Positions 30,743 through 39,351 of a stretch of DNA of 64,000 nt are shown piece after piece. The stretch's first letter is position 1, and each line of letters opens with the position of its first letter. The stretch lies in assembly GCA_900314765.1 (NCBI GenBank), contig OMWN01000028.1:28904-92903 (forward strand), written 5' to 3'. The notes beneath the pieces are model-generated. The model was not told where the DNA came from, ran no database searches, and saw only the letters and a program-made list of their open reading frames with translations. A program made the translations under genes and the position numbers. This DNA is from an uncultured Selenomonadales bacterium (GTDB lineage: Bacteria > Bacillota > Negativicutes > Selenomonadales > Selenomonadaceae).

Positions 30743-33700
30743 TTATGCCTCAGCTGATGGTGCGACATCTTTCTCAATCTTGTCTTTCTTGCCCTTTATC
30801 ATCGCCGCGACTTTCTCGACGATGACGAAGAACGCTGGGATGAGGAATATGCCGAATGCCGTCGCGAATGTGAGGCCGCCGCAGACGGCGATGCCCATGT
30901 TGTTACGCGCGGCAGCACCCGCGCCGCTTGCTATGGCGAGCGGCAGGCAGCCGATGATGAACGCGAATGACGTCATGAGTATCGGGCGCAGTCGCAGCTT
31001 TGCAGCATCGATTGCCGCCTTTATCGGGTCTTCGCCCTTGTCGACGAAGCCTTTCGCGAACTCGACAATCAGTATCGCGTTTTTCGCGGCGAGACCGATG
31101 ATCATGATGATACCGATCTGCATGTAGAGGCTGTTGTACTGGTTGAACACGTACTCGCAGAGGAACGCGCCGAACACGCCTGTCGGGACCGTGAGGAGCA
31201 CGGCGAACGGCACGGACCAGCTCTCATAGAGAGCAGCGAGGCACAGGAACACGAACACGAGCGACATCGCGAGGACTTGGCCCGTCTTTGAGCCCGATGT
31301 CTTTTCCTCGCGGCTCTGGCCGGACCAGTCAACATTGAATCCCGCTGGCGCCGTCGTCTTGACGACGTCCTCCATGGCGGCGATTGCCTGGCCGGAGCTA
31401 TATCCATCGGCCGGATTGCCCTGTATGTTTATGTTTCTGACCGCATTGAAACGCGTGATGACAGCGGCATTCGTGTTGACTTTTGGCTTCAGCACGGTAT
31501 CGAGCGGCACGAGGCTACCCGTATTGCTCTTGACGAAGACGAATTTCGACGCCTCTGCCTCTTTGCGGTATGTCGTATCGGACTGCATGATGACGCGGTA
31601 CGAGCGACCGAATCTGTTGAAGTCATTGACCTCATAGCCGCCGAAATTGACCTGCAATGCCGTGAACACATCTGAAAGCTGAACGCCAAGGTTCTTGACC
31701 TTCTCGCGGTCAACCTCAAAATCGTATATCGGTGAGTTGACGTTGAACGTCGTGTAGACGCCTCGAAGCTCTGGGCGCGCATTCGCCGCCTTGACGATGT
31801 TCTGAGAAATTTCCTTGAGCTCAGCATCCGTGTGGCCCGTCATGTCCATGAGCTGCATCGAGAAGCCGCCGACCATGCCGAGACCTGGGAGTGACGGCGG
31901 GTTGAACGCGATGACGGACGCCTCAGGTGTCACTTGTGCGCCGATGCCGAACGCCTCGCCGATCTTCGCATTAACAGACAAATCTTTCGATTTGCGCTCC
32001 GACCAATCCTTCAAGCGGACATAGACAAGTCCCGAATTTGATTTCAGTGCGTTCGACATGATGTCAACGCCGGAAACTGTCATGACATGCTCTATGCCCT
32101 TCGCCTGACGAAGTGCCGCACCGAAACGCTCCATTGATTCATTCGTGCGGTTCAGCGATGTGCCCTCAGGGAGTGACAGGGACGCAACGAAATAGCCCTG
32201 ATCCTCGTCCGGCACGAATGTCGTCGGCACGAGTTTGCTGAGGAACGACATGAACACCACAATGACGGCGAGTATGATGATGGCGAGCTTTGCATGGTGA
32301 ACGATGAAATCAACGCCATGCGTGTAGCGCTCGAGCGTATTTTCATACCATTTGTTGAACCAGTTGAAGAATTTCGCGATTGGTCCCCTGCCGACCGTCT
32401 CGCCTTCCTTTTTCGGCTTGAGCATGAGGCCGCAAAGCGCAGGCGTCAGCGTCAGCGCAATGAATGCCGACAGTGCCATCGACACGGCTATCGTCAGCGC
32501 GAACTGGCGATAGAGGACGCCCATCATTCCGCCGAGGAACGCGACAGGCACGAACACGGCCGCGAGCACGAACGCGATGGCGACGACTGGGCCTTGCACC
32601 TCGTCCATGGCGATTTCCGTTGCCTCGACTGGGCCGATGTGGCGCTCGTCCATATTGCGCTCGACGTTCTCGATGACGACGATCGCATCATCGACGACGA
32701 GGCCGATGGCGAGCACCATCGCGAACAGCGTCAGCGTATTGATCGTAAATCCGAGAAGCAGGAACGCGCCGAACGTCGCGACGAGCGAAACTGGGACGGC
32801 TATCATCGGTATCAGCGTTGAGCGCCAGTTCTGCAGGAATATGTAGACGATGATTGCGACGAGCGCGAGCGCCTCGAAGAACGTGTGCGCAACCTCTGTG
32901 AGCGACGCCGTGATGAAGTCCGTGTTATCGACGATTTCCGTGTAGACAAGCCCCGGTGGGAAGTAAATGCTCGAGTCGTTGATGATCTTTTTGACCGCCT
33001 TTACGACGTCCATTGCGTTCGCATCGTTCGTCATGTTTATGCCGAACATTATCGATGTGCTGCCATCTGTTTCTGCCTTGACATCATTCGTGCGCGGGCC
33101 CGTCTCTATGCGGGCGATGTCCTTGAGGCGCAGGAACGAGCCGTTTTCCGCCGAGCGGACAATGACGTCCTCAAAGTCCTCGACCGTCGCGAGGCGGCCT
33201 TCGACTTTGCCGGTGTACTGCTTTTCCTGAGACGCCGGCGCAGGCATCGAGCCGACAGTGCCGGCAGGCGCCTGGATATTCTGCTCAGTTATGGCGCGCT
33301 GCACGTCTGACACCGTGATGCCGAGCTCCGCCATGCGGTCAGGATTGAGCCAAATGCGCATCGCGTAGTCAGGGCCGTACACGGAAACGTCGCCGACGCC
33401 CTTGACGCGCTTTATCTGGTCTATGAAGTAAATATCCGCGTAGTTTTTGAGGTATTCCTCTGAGTAGGTGCCGTCTGGCGACGAAAGCGAGCCGACGAGC
33501 ACCATGTCCGGTGAAGATTTTTTCGTCGTGACGCCGTACGTCTGGACATCTGTCGGCAAGCTCGCCGTCGCGATGGAGACGTTGTTCTGCGTCTTGACGG
33601 AGTCCATATCGGCATCCGTGTCGAGCGTGAACACGACGGACAGACTGTACTGGCCCGTGCTCGACGAATGCGACGACATGTAGTCCATGCCCTGCGTGCC

Positions 33701-33910
33701 GTTGACTTCCTTCTCTATGATCTGCGCGACCGTCTCATTGACGACGGACGCATTCGCGCCGACATACGTCGTCGAGACATCGATCGTCGGCGGCGAGATC
33801 TGCGGGTACTGCGCTATCGGCAGGGAAAATCCCGCGAGCGTGCCGAGTATGAGGAGCATCAAAGCTATGACGATTGCAAATACCGGCCTGTGTATGAAAA
33901 ATCGTGACAA
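30743..33910 (-). CDS. RND multidrug efflux transporter, HAE1 (AcrB-like) family
   Basis: The 1055-residue inner-membrane pump matches AcrB/MexB in length and layout: a first membrane helix, two large periplasmic loops, and helices 2-6 and 8-12. The proton relay is intact (GLVVDDAIVVIENV in helix 4, lysine in AAKNAILIVEFAKG of helix 10). It should expel amphiphilic drugs or metabolites across both membranes with the adaptor encoded just upstream and an outer-membrane TolC-type channel that is not in this window. The adaptor stop is 14 bases before this start. Its presence supports a diderm cell envelope. Confidence 0.95.
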   Translation of the reverse strand: MSRFFIHRPVFAIVIALMLLILGTLAGFSLPIAQYPQISPPTIDVSTTYVGANASVVNETVAQIIEKEVNGTQGMDYMSSHSSSTGQYSLSVVFTLDTDADMDSVKTQNNVSIATASLPTDVQTYGVTTKKSSPDMVLVGSLSSPDGTYSEEYLKNYADIYFIDQIKRVKGVGDVSVYGPDYAMRIWLNPDRMAELGITVSDVQRAITEQNIQAPAGTVGSMPAPASQEKQYTGKVEGRLATVEDFEDVIVRSAENGSFLRLKDIARIETGPRTNDVKAETDGSTSIMFGINMTNDANAMDVVKAVKKIINDSSIYFPPGLVYTEIVDNTDFITASLTEVAHTFFEALALVAIIVYIFLQNWRSTLIPMIAVPVSLVATFGAFLLLGFTINTLTLFAMVLAIGLVVDDAIVVIENVERNMDERHIGPVEATEIAMDEVQGPVVAIAFVLAAVFVPVAFLGGMMGVLYRQFALTIAVSMALSAFIALTLTPALCGLMLKPKKEGETVGRGPIAKFFNWFNKWYENTLERYTHGVDFIVHHAKLAIIILAVIVVFMSFLSKLVPTTFVPDEDQGYFVASLSLPEGTSLNRTNESMERFGAALRQAKGIEHVMTVSGVDIMSNALKSNSGLVYVRLKDWSERKSKDLSVNAKIGEAFGIGAQVTPEASVIAFNPPSLPGLGMVGGFSMQLMDMTGHTDAELKEISQNIVKAANARPELRGVYTTFNVNSPIYDFEVDREKVKNLGVQLSDVFTALQVNFGGYEVNDFNRFGRSYRVIMQSDTTYRKEAEASKFVFVKSNTGSLVPLDTVLKPKVNTNAAVITRFNAVRNINIQGNPADGYSSGQAIAAMEDVVKTTAPAGFNVDWSGQSREEKTSGSKTGQVLAMSLVFVFLCLAALYESWSVPFAVLLTVPTGVFGAFLCEYVFNQYNSLYMQIGIIMIIGLAAKNAILIVEFAKGFVDKGEDPIKAAIDAAKLRLRPILMTSFAFIIGCLPLAIASGAGAAARNNMGIAVCGGLTFATAFGIFLIPAFFVIVEKVAAMIKGKKDKIEKDVAPSAEA

Positions 33911-33924
33911 AGCTCACCGCCCCC

Positions 33925-35160
33925 TTACTTCGCTGTTCCGCCGAGTGAGCTTGATGTAGCGGAGTTTGTATCAGCAGAGCCCATTGTCGCCTTCTCGGTC
34001 TCGTTGCTGAACGTGAAGCCCATCTGATCGCCCGTGACCTCCGTGACGCTGAGGTCCATGCCGGCCTGGAGCTTCGTGAGGCCCTCGACGACGACGTTGT
34101 CGCCAGCCGAGACGCCCTTCGTGATGATGTAGTAGCTGCCGACCTTCTCGCCGAGCGTGACAGGCGCGACCTTCGACTTGCCGTCCTCGCCAACAACAAT
34201 GACAAACGCCGCATCAAGCACCTGCTGTATCGCGCGCTGCGGCACGAGTATCGCATTCGGCACCGTCTCGCCGCTGAGCTTGACGCGTGCGAACATGCCC
34301 GGGAGCAGTATGCCCCGTGGATTTGGGAAAAGCGCCTTGACAGCGAGCGTGCCCGTGCCCTCTGAGAGCGCACGGTCCGCCTGCACGAGCTTGCCGCTCA
34401 ATGGATACTCCCTGCCATCGGAAAGCGTGATTGTGACGATGGCGTTGTCTGCCGAGCCGCTGTTGAGCTCATGGAGGTGCAGGAACTTCAAATATTCCGT
34501 CTCGGAAATGCTGAACTGCACATAGACAGGATCGACGGAGCCGACCGTCATGAGCACGGTCTGGCCCGCATTCGCGTACGTGCCGACAGACACGTCGTTC
34601 ACGTCGACGCGCCCGTCCATCGGCGAGTAGACGACCGTATCGTCGAGATCTTCCTGCGCTTTTTTGAGCAGTGCCGCATTCGCGTCCACGAGTGCCTGAT
34701 ACTGTCTCACCTGCGCGCGCTGCGTCGTCACTGTCTGCTCAGCGATTGCCGCCGACGCGAGCAGCGACTCATCACGCTGCAAATCTATGATGGCGTTGTT
34801 GAGCGTTGCCTCCGACTGCGCGAGATTTGCCTGCGCCGTCAGCACTGCCGACTCATATTTTCGAGAGTCTATCTTGTAAAGCGGCTGACCCTCCCTGACG
34901 AACTGGCCGCCCTCTACGTATTTCTCCATGATTGTGCCGGAGACGCGCGGCAGCACCTTGACCTCCTGCAGGCCCTTTATCTGGCCGGCGTAGTCGCTAG
35001 AAAGCGGCGTATTCTGCTGTATCGCGTACATCGCTTTTACCTGCGTTGCCTGCTGCTGCACTTGTGCACTTTTATTGCCACAGCCCCCGAGGAATATCCC
35101 TGCCGCGAGGAGCCCGCCTATCGCAAGCGAAAGCATCCTATGCCTTTTGAATGAAAACAA
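33925..35160 (-). CDS. RND efflux periplasmic adaptor (AcrA-like lipoprotein)
   Basis: The 411-residue membrane-fusion protein bridges the RND pump to an outer-membrane channel. It has a lipoprotein signal ending FLGGC, an HlyD-like barrel-sandwich domain (lipoyl halves near VLPRVSGTIMEKYVEGG and VYSPMDGRVD), a helical hairpin (about 95-155) and a beta-barrel. The TTG at 35160 is chosen: it lies nine bases after AGGGGG and supplies the basic n-region KRHR. The ATG eight codons later would give a signal peptide without positive charge. It is divergent from the marR gene. Confidence 0.92.
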   Translation of the reverse strand: MFSFKRHRMLSLAIGGLLAAGIFLGGCGNKSAQVQQQATQVKAMYAIQQNTPLSSDYAGQIKGLQEVKVLPRVSGTIMEKYVEGGQFVREGQPLYKIDSRKYESAVLTAQANLAQSEATLNNAIIDLQRDESLLASAAIAEQTVTTQRAQVRQYQALVDANAALLKKAQEDLDDTVVYSPMDGRVDVNDVSVGTYANAGQTVLMTVGSVDPVYVQFSISETEYLKFLHLHELNSGSADNAIVTITLSDGREYPLSGKLVQADRALSEGTGTLAVKALFPNPRGILLPGMFARVKLSGETVPNAILVPQRAIQQVLDAAFVIVVGEDGKSKVAPVTLGEKVGSYYIITKGVSAGDNVVVEGLTKLQAGMDLSVTEVTGDQMGFTFSNETEKATMGSADTNSATSSSLGGTAK

Positions 35161-35200
35161 AATAAGAAGCCCCCTTCAAAGGAATCGTATTAACTCATTA

Positions 35201-35229
35201 ATAATATAGGAATACTGACTAGAGTTGAA
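35201..35229 (-). promoter_or_regulatory. Candidate promoter of the efflux operon
   Basis: On the minus strand TTCAAC (35229-35224) and TATTAT (35206-35201) are 17 bases apart, about 40 bases before the TTG start. A short palindrome TATTAA-CTCA-TTAATA (35188-35203) overlaps the -10. Confidence 0.45.
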
Positions 35230-35273
35230 CGACTTTCTTCATCATGCTTCCTATAAACCGAATGAATTTGAAT

Positions 35274-35303
35274 GAAAATAGTAAACATCTATTTACTATT
35301 TTC
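35274..35303. promoter_or_regulatory. Perfect palindrome, probable MarR operator
   Basis: GAAAATAGTAAA and TTTACTATTTTC are perfect 12-base inverted arms around CATCTA. This size and position fit a MarR-dimer site between the divergent regulator and efflux genes. It overlaps the -35 of the marR promoter. Confidence 0.75.
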
Positions 35304-35320
35304 GCTTTATATTATATTAT
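35292..35320 (+). promoter_or_regulatory. Candidate marR promoter
   Basis: TTTACT (35292-35297) and TATTAT (35315-35320) are 17 bases apart. The -35 lies in the right arm of the palindrome, consistent with autorepression. Confidence 0.55.
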
Positions 35321-35376
35321 TGTTTGTGAAAAGTCAAGAAATTCATCGCTTTGTAGCACATTCAAATAAAGGCTTG

Positions 35377-35862
35377 GTGACAAATCAAATGGCAGAAATC
35401 GCAAAAGGAAACAAAGTCGAAGAAAAGGACATGGCCGCCGCGCTCATGGAGCTCGCCATAACAATTCACAGAGTATTTTTCAAACGCACGCCGACGCCGC
35501 TGCCCATAAATCAATTTTCTGTGCTCTGCGCGCTTTACGACGAGGGAACGCTCGGCATGCATGAGCTCGCTGACCTCCTCATGATGTCAAAGCAGCAGCT
35601 CACAACGATCGTCGAAAAGCTTGTGAAGCTCGGCTACGTCAAAAAAACGGAAAGAGAAAACGACCACCGCTATATCGACATCGACATGACAGAGGCAGGG
35701 AAGACATTCGCCGAGGACTTCAAGGCAAAGCTCCGAGAGCACATGAAAGAGCAATTCACTCATCTCACGCTCGCTGACCACGACACGATCATGGCATCGA
35801 CTGCGACGCTCATGAAAGTGCTCGCGCACATGAACGCGACGCGTGAGCATGACGGAAAATGA
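35377..35862 (+). CDS. MarR-family transcriptional regulator
   Basis: The protein of about 161 residues has a winged-helix MarR domain: NQFSVLCALYDEGTLGMHELADLLMM (helices before recognition), KQQLTTIVEKLVKLGYVKKTE (recognition helix) and the wing NDHRYIDIDMTEAG. It probably represses the divergent RND pump and itself, released by a ligand (inference from context). The true start is uncertain: GTG 35377 lies four bases after AAAGG, while ATG 35389 has no site in range. The region upstream to 35272 is in frame but contains the promoter and the operator, so it is not coding. Confidence 0.9.
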   Translation: MTNQMAEIAKGNKVEEKDMAAALMELAITIHRVFFKRTPTPLPINQFSVLCALYDEGTLGMHELADLLMMSKQQLTTIVEKLVKLGYVKKTERENDHRYIDIDMTEAGKTFAEDFKAKLREHMKEQFTHLTLADHDTIMASTATLMKVLAHMNATREHDGK

Positions 35863-35890
35863 GTCCCGCGTGACAAAATCATCGCAACGC

Positions 35891-35928
35891 AAAAATGCCG
35901 CCCACAGTTTTTGTGAGCGGCATTTTTT
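35891..35928. terminator. Bidirectional terminator between marR and the XRE gene
   Basis: AAAAATGCCGC pairs with GCGGCATTTTTT around a 15-base loop. Both strands end in T runs. Confidence 0.88.
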
Positions 35929-35963
35929 ATGCCTGTTATTCTATTCGCATCAAGTCAATGCAT

Positions 35964-36326
35964 CTACTCGTCCGTCGCGTCGTCGCTCCCATTTCCATTG
36001 TCGTACATCGCCGCGATGACTGCCGCGAGCCTTTTGCGCTCTCTCTGCGATGGGACATGGCCAAAAATCTTGTACGAGCCGCTTTTGATGAAATCATCGA
36101 GCTCGGGCACGCGCGCCTGCCGCTCGTATGGCCTCTCGTGACGGAGCAGGAAATCGAGCGTCACATGAAAATAATCGGCGATGCGCGTCATCGTCTCCTG
36201 ATCGGGCTCGCGCTGGCCGAGCTCGTAGCGGTTGTACGTCGGCTGACTGATGTGGAGCGCCGACGCGAGGTCCTGCTGCGTCATGCCCTCTTTTTCACGC
36301 AGATAGCGCAGTCTGTTCTTTGCGAT
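35964..36326 (-). CDS. XRE-family transcriptional regulator with unusual start
   Basis: The protein has an N-terminal Cro/C1 HTH (RLRYLREKEGMTQQDLASALHISQPTYNRYE split across the start region, then EPDQETMTRIADYFHVTLDFLL) and a short C-terminal extension (FGHVPSQRERKRLAAVIAAMY). The first in-frame ATG (36284) begins inside the HTH, at MTQQD, and would delete helix 1. The 14 codons before it encode a good helix 1 but contain no ATG, GTG or TTG, and a TGA closes the frame. An ATC codon at 36326 sits nine bases after GGAGG. So either ATC is the start, the short form is used, or there is a frameshift near the start. Confidence 0.75.
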   Translation of the reverse strand: MAKNRLRYLREKEGMTQQDLASALHISQPTYNRYELGQREPDQETMTRIADYFHVTLDFLLRHERPYERQARVPELDDFIKSGSYKIFGHVPSQRERKRLAAVIAAMYDNGNGSDDATDE

Positions 36327-36395
36327 GACTCATCGCCTCCATTTCCATTCTGAGAGTTGCGTACGTTATGATTTTGCTGTGCTGATGATAGCGAG

Positions 36396-36594
36396 GAATA
36401 AAAATTTTTTCAGAGCGCTGAGCCAATGCCAATGCCAATGCCAATGCCATTGGCATTGGCGAAACCCGTAGGGTGGCGAACAACCAACGTAAATTAGCAA
36501 GCGTCTGTAAAGACATAGCAGCGGTCGAAAGACCGCTGTCATACGAAGACGATGTGTCATAGTGAGCCATTAAGCGAAGAAAAAATTTTTATTC
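36396..36594. repeat. 199-bp element with 16-bp perfect inverted ends and hexamer repeats
   Basis: GAATAAAAATTTTTTC (36396-36411) is perfectly inverted at 36579-36594. Inside are four tandem CCAATG hexamers running into their inverted copy GCCATTGGCATTGGC (36423-36460) and a GNRA hairpin AGCGGTC-GAAA-GACCGCT (36520-36537). It lies between the aminotransferase and XRE genes, both on the minus strand. Small ORFs here translate to His-Trp repeats and are not real. Confidence 0.8.
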
Positions 36595-36629
36595 AAAGCC
36601 TTGCCATTTTAAAGTCAATTATGTAAAAA

Positions 36630-37808
36630 TCACGACTTGCTGTGTTTCTTTATGAAATTGCCGATGCGTTTCAGTGCCTCGTCTATCTGGTCGAGCGACG
36701 TCGCGTACGAGCAACGCACATAGCCCTCGCCGCACTCGCCGAACGCGTTGCCCGGCACGAGCGCCACATGCTCGCTCTTGAGTAAGCCCTCAGCGAACTC
36801 ATTGCTCGTGAGTCCCGTCGATGTGATGTCGGGGAAAATGTAGAACGCGCCCTTCGGCTCGAAGCATTTGAGTCCAAGCTTCGTAAGCCCGTCGTATATG
36901 AACGAGCGGCGGCGGTCGTACTCCGTGACCATTTTCCTCATGTATTTGTCACCTCGGCGGAGCGCCTCGACGGCTGCGACCTGCGCCGTGATGGGCGAGC
37001 AAAGTATCGTGTACTGATGTATCTTCGTCATCGCCGCTATGACCTCGGGCGCGCCGAGCGCATAGCCGATGCGCCAGCCTGTCATGGCGTACGCCTTTGA
37101 AAATCCATTCAAAAGTATCGTGCGCTCCTTCATGTGCGGCAGCGACGCGAAGCAGACGTGCTCTTCGTCGCCGTACGTGAGGTCGCCGTATATCTCATCA
37201 GAAATGACGATGAGGTCATGCTCCTCAGCGAACTTCGCAATCTTTAGAAGGTCGTCGCGCGTCATGATGGCACCCGTCGGGTTATTCGGGTAGCCGATGA
37301 TGAGCGCCTTCGTCTTCGGCGTGAGATGTGCCAATAGATCGGCAGGCGTGATGCGGAACTCATTCTCGATGCGCGCCGGCACGGGCACAGGCACACCGCC
37401 CGCGAGCGCCGTGCACGCGTTGTACGAGACATAGCACGGCTCAGGGATCAGCACCTCGTCGCCCGGCGCGACGATGGCACGAAGCGCGATGTCCATTGCC
37501 TCGCTGACGCCGACCGTCACGAGCACGTCCGTCTTCGCGTCATACTTCATGCCGTAGCGTTCATCGTATTTTTTCACGATCTCCTCGCGCAGCTCTAGTA
37601 ATCCGCGATTTGCCGTGTACGACGTGTAGCCCTGCTCGAGCCCGTAGACGCACGACTCGCGTATCGTCCACGGCGTCACGAAGTCCGGCTCGCCGACGCC
37701 AAGCGATATGACATCGTCCATCTCTGCGGCGATGTCAAAAAATTTTCTGATGCCGGACGGCGCGATTTTCGTCACGGTCGGCGACAGTCTCTCGCTCCAC
37801 CCTCTCAT
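36630..37808 (-). CDS. Class I/II PLP-dependent aminotransferase
   Basis: The 392-residue enzyme belongs to the aspartate-aminotransferase fold group. The PLP lysine is in NGFSKAYAMTGWRIGYA. Other motifs are GVGEPDFVTP, YPNNPTGAI and DEIYGDLTYG. Its closest known relatives by sequence type are the aminotransferases paired with Lrp regulators in Firmicutes (PatA-like or aromatic/aspartate). The exact substrate cannot be told. Its start overlaps the Lrp stop (ATGA), so the two genes are translationally coupled and the regulator probably senses a related amino acid (inference). Confidence 0.92.
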   Translation of the reverse strand: MRGWSERLSPTVTKIAPSGIRKFFDIAAEMDDVISLGVGEPDFVTPWTIRESCVYGLEQGYTSYTANRGLLELREEIVKKYDERYGMKYDAKTDVLVTVGVSEAMDIALRAIVAPGDEVLIPEPCYVSYNACTALAGGVPVPVPARIENEFRITPADLLAHLTPKTKALIIGYPNNPTGAIMTRDDLLKIAKFAEEHDLIVISDEIYGDLTYGDEEHVCFASLPHMKERTILLNGFSKAYAMTGWRIGYALGAPEVIAAMTKIHQYTILCSPITAQVAAVEALRRGDKYMRKMVTEYDRRRSFIYDGLTKLGLKCFEPKGAFYIFPDITSTGLTSNEFAEGLLKSEHVALVPGNAFGECGEGYVRCSYATSLDQIDEALKRIGNFIKKHSKS

Positions 37809-38284
37809 GGCGTCACCACCAATCTATGATCCTGCTCGCGGCTGCCGACGAGCATGCCGTCTTTCTTGTACGGCTTCAGCATGAAATGGCTCCTCGTCGA
37901 CACGACGCCGTCAATCGTCGCCAGACGCGTCGCGATGAAGTCCGCAATCTCATTGAGCGACTCACCGACGACCGTCACGAGGAGATCAAACCCGCCGCTC
38001 ATGAGCGACACGGAGCGCACCTCGTCGAACCGTGCCACACGCGCAGCGATTGCGTCAAATCCGACCTCGCGCTGCGGCGTCAGATTGACCTCGATGACGG
38101 CCGTCACCGTATTGCGTCCCGCCTTGTTCCAGTCGATGACCGTATTGTAGCCGAGTATGATGCCGTCCTTCTCGAGATTTTTTATGTCCTTGTCGACCTC
38201 GTACTCGCTGCGCCTCAGTATCGACGCCACCTCGCTCACGGGGCGGCGCGCGTCATGTTCCAAAAGCTCCAAAAGTTCCTTCAT
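37805..38284 (-). CDS. Lrp/AsnC-family transcriptional regulator
   Basis: The 159-residue protein has an N-terminal HTH (about 8-50, RPVSEVASILRRSEYEVDKDIKNLEKDGII) and a C-terminal RAM ligand-binding domain (VTAVIEVNL.., VSLMSGGFDLLVTVVGESL). The start at 38284 (MKELLELLEHDARRP) is preferred: it follows AAGGAG at nine bases and matches the family N-terminus. An ATG seven codons earlier precedes the site itself. It is coupled to the downstream aminotransferase. Confidence 0.92.
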   Translation of the reverse strand: MKELLELLEHDARRPVSEVASILRRSEYEVDKDIKNLEKDGIILGYNTVIDWNKAGRNTVTAVIEVNLTPQREVGFDAIAARVARFDEVRSVSLMSGGFDLLVTVVGESLNEIADFIATRLATIDGVVSTRSHFMLKPYKKDGMLVGSREQDHRLVVTP

Positions 38285-38345
38285 TCGATGCATCTCCTTG
38301 TCCATATTTTAAATTATTCTCGTCATGCTTCAATCATACTTCCAT

Positions 38346-38512
38346 ACTTCAATTAATCAGCGTTTTCTTATTGCATATTCTCTTCTAATTATATAAAATA
38401 AATAACAACGATATTAGAAACAATACGCACAATAATAATTATTGTACATATTGACCCGATTAAAGGCAAGAATATTTTTGAGTAAACGCTGAAATAATCA
38501 GTGTTGCTTTAA
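38346..38512. repeat. Family 3 repeat (AAACGCTGATT ends), spaced copy
   Basis: CTTCAATTAATCAGCGTTTTC at the left and AAACGCTGAAATAATCAGTG at the right are imperfect inverted ends. The interior is about 110 bases of AT-rich DNA with a CAATAATAATTATTG palindrome. It lies between the divergent lrp and yhcH genes and probably contains their promoters. Confidence 0.55.
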
Positions 38513-38532
38513 GACAAGGGAGAGATGAGATT

Positions 38533-39009
38533 ATGCTCATTGGCAATATGAGCGCCGAAAACGAGTTCGTGTCGCACCCCGCAGCCATACAGCGCGCGCT
38601 CGAGTACCTGAAGTCGCACGATTTCACGAAGATGAAGGATGGCCGCTACGAGATAGAGGGCGACAAGCTCTACGTCAATGTCGAGCGCTATGAGACGACG
38701 TCGACGGAGACGATTTACCCCGAAGTGCATCGCCGCTACATCGACCTGCAGTACGTCGTCGAGGGCGAGGAATTCCTCGGCTGGTGCCCGCTGAGCCCTG
38801 ACCTCAAAGTCCACACGCCGTACGACGCGGAGAAAGACATCGAGTTTTTCGAGGAGCTCATGCCCGACAGCAACTTCCCGCTCGCGGCAGGCGGCTTTGC
38901 CATTCTCTCACCGAAGGACGTCCACAGGTCTCATATCTCAATCGAAGGAAATACGTCGCACGTCACGAAAGTCGTCGCGAAAATTTCCGTTGACCTGCTG
39001 AAAAAATAA
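38533..39009 (+). CDS. YhcH/YjgK/YiaL (DUF386) family protein
   Basis: The 158-residue protein is a single cupin-like beta domain of the YhcH/YjgK/YiaL family. Metal-binding residues are likely in PEVHRRYIDLQYVVEGEE and SPKDVHRSH. Family members are linked with sugar or sialic acid metabolism (for example evolved beta-galactosidase subunit beta), but no sugar genes are adjacent here, so the role is open. The ATG follows AAGGGAGAG. Confidence 0.88.
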   Translation: MLIGNMSAENEFVSHPAAIQRALEYLKSHDFTKMKDGRYEIEGDKLYVNVERYETTSTETIYPEVHRRYIDLQYVVEGEEFLGWCPLSPDLKVHTPYDAEKDIEFFEELMPDSNFPLAAGGFAILSPKDVHRSHISIEGNTSHVTKVVAKISVDLLKK

Positions 39010-39081
39010 ACAGCCATATAATTTTTCATTTTATGAGTTTGTAAAATTATTGGGAATGTTTCGTCACCCCACCACCATGTG

Positions 39082-39283
39082 AACCCTCTCCGGCCCCTGC
39101 GGGGCCACCTCCCCCAAAGTGGGAGGCAAAGAACGAGCGTCTGAAGCTCAAAACCTTACAGGAAATAAGAGATTTCACGCTTTCATCAGTCGATTGTTTG
39201 GCTAGCGTAAATAATCTCAAAATTTGTGGAGCCAGCCTCCCCCTTTGGGGGAGGTGCCGAGCGAATGCGAGGCGGAGAGGGTT
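39082..39283. repeat. GC-rich inverted-end repeat, family 1, copy C, inside a family 4 remnant
   Basis: Left AACCCTCTCCGGCCCC and right GAGGCGGAGAGGGTT. The core CGCTTTCATCAGTCGATTG..GGCTAGCGTAAATAATCTCAAAATTTGTGG matches copy B. Immediately to its left, 39064-39076 reads TCACCCCACCACC, the first bases of a family 4 repeat, which suggests that this copy interrupted or replaced one. It fills the gap before purL. Confidence 0.87.
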
Positions 39284-39351
39284 TATCACATACGATAAAT
39301 TTCACAAGCCCAAACTTCAATCGTTGCTCTAAAAATTACAGGAGGCGCAAG

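Noticed and set aside
30552..31127. 191-residue plus-strand ORF at the end of the efflux pump gene
   Set aside because: It spans a family 4 repeat, a terminator and the antisense of the pump C-terminus.
36423..36460. CRISPR-like array
   Set aside because: The hexamers are contiguous with no spacers and run into their own inverted copy; no cas genes are in the window.
36366..36570. Small minus-strand ORFs with a His-Trp repeat
   Set aside because: They translate the CCAATG hexamer array of the 199-bp element; no ribosome site or homologue.
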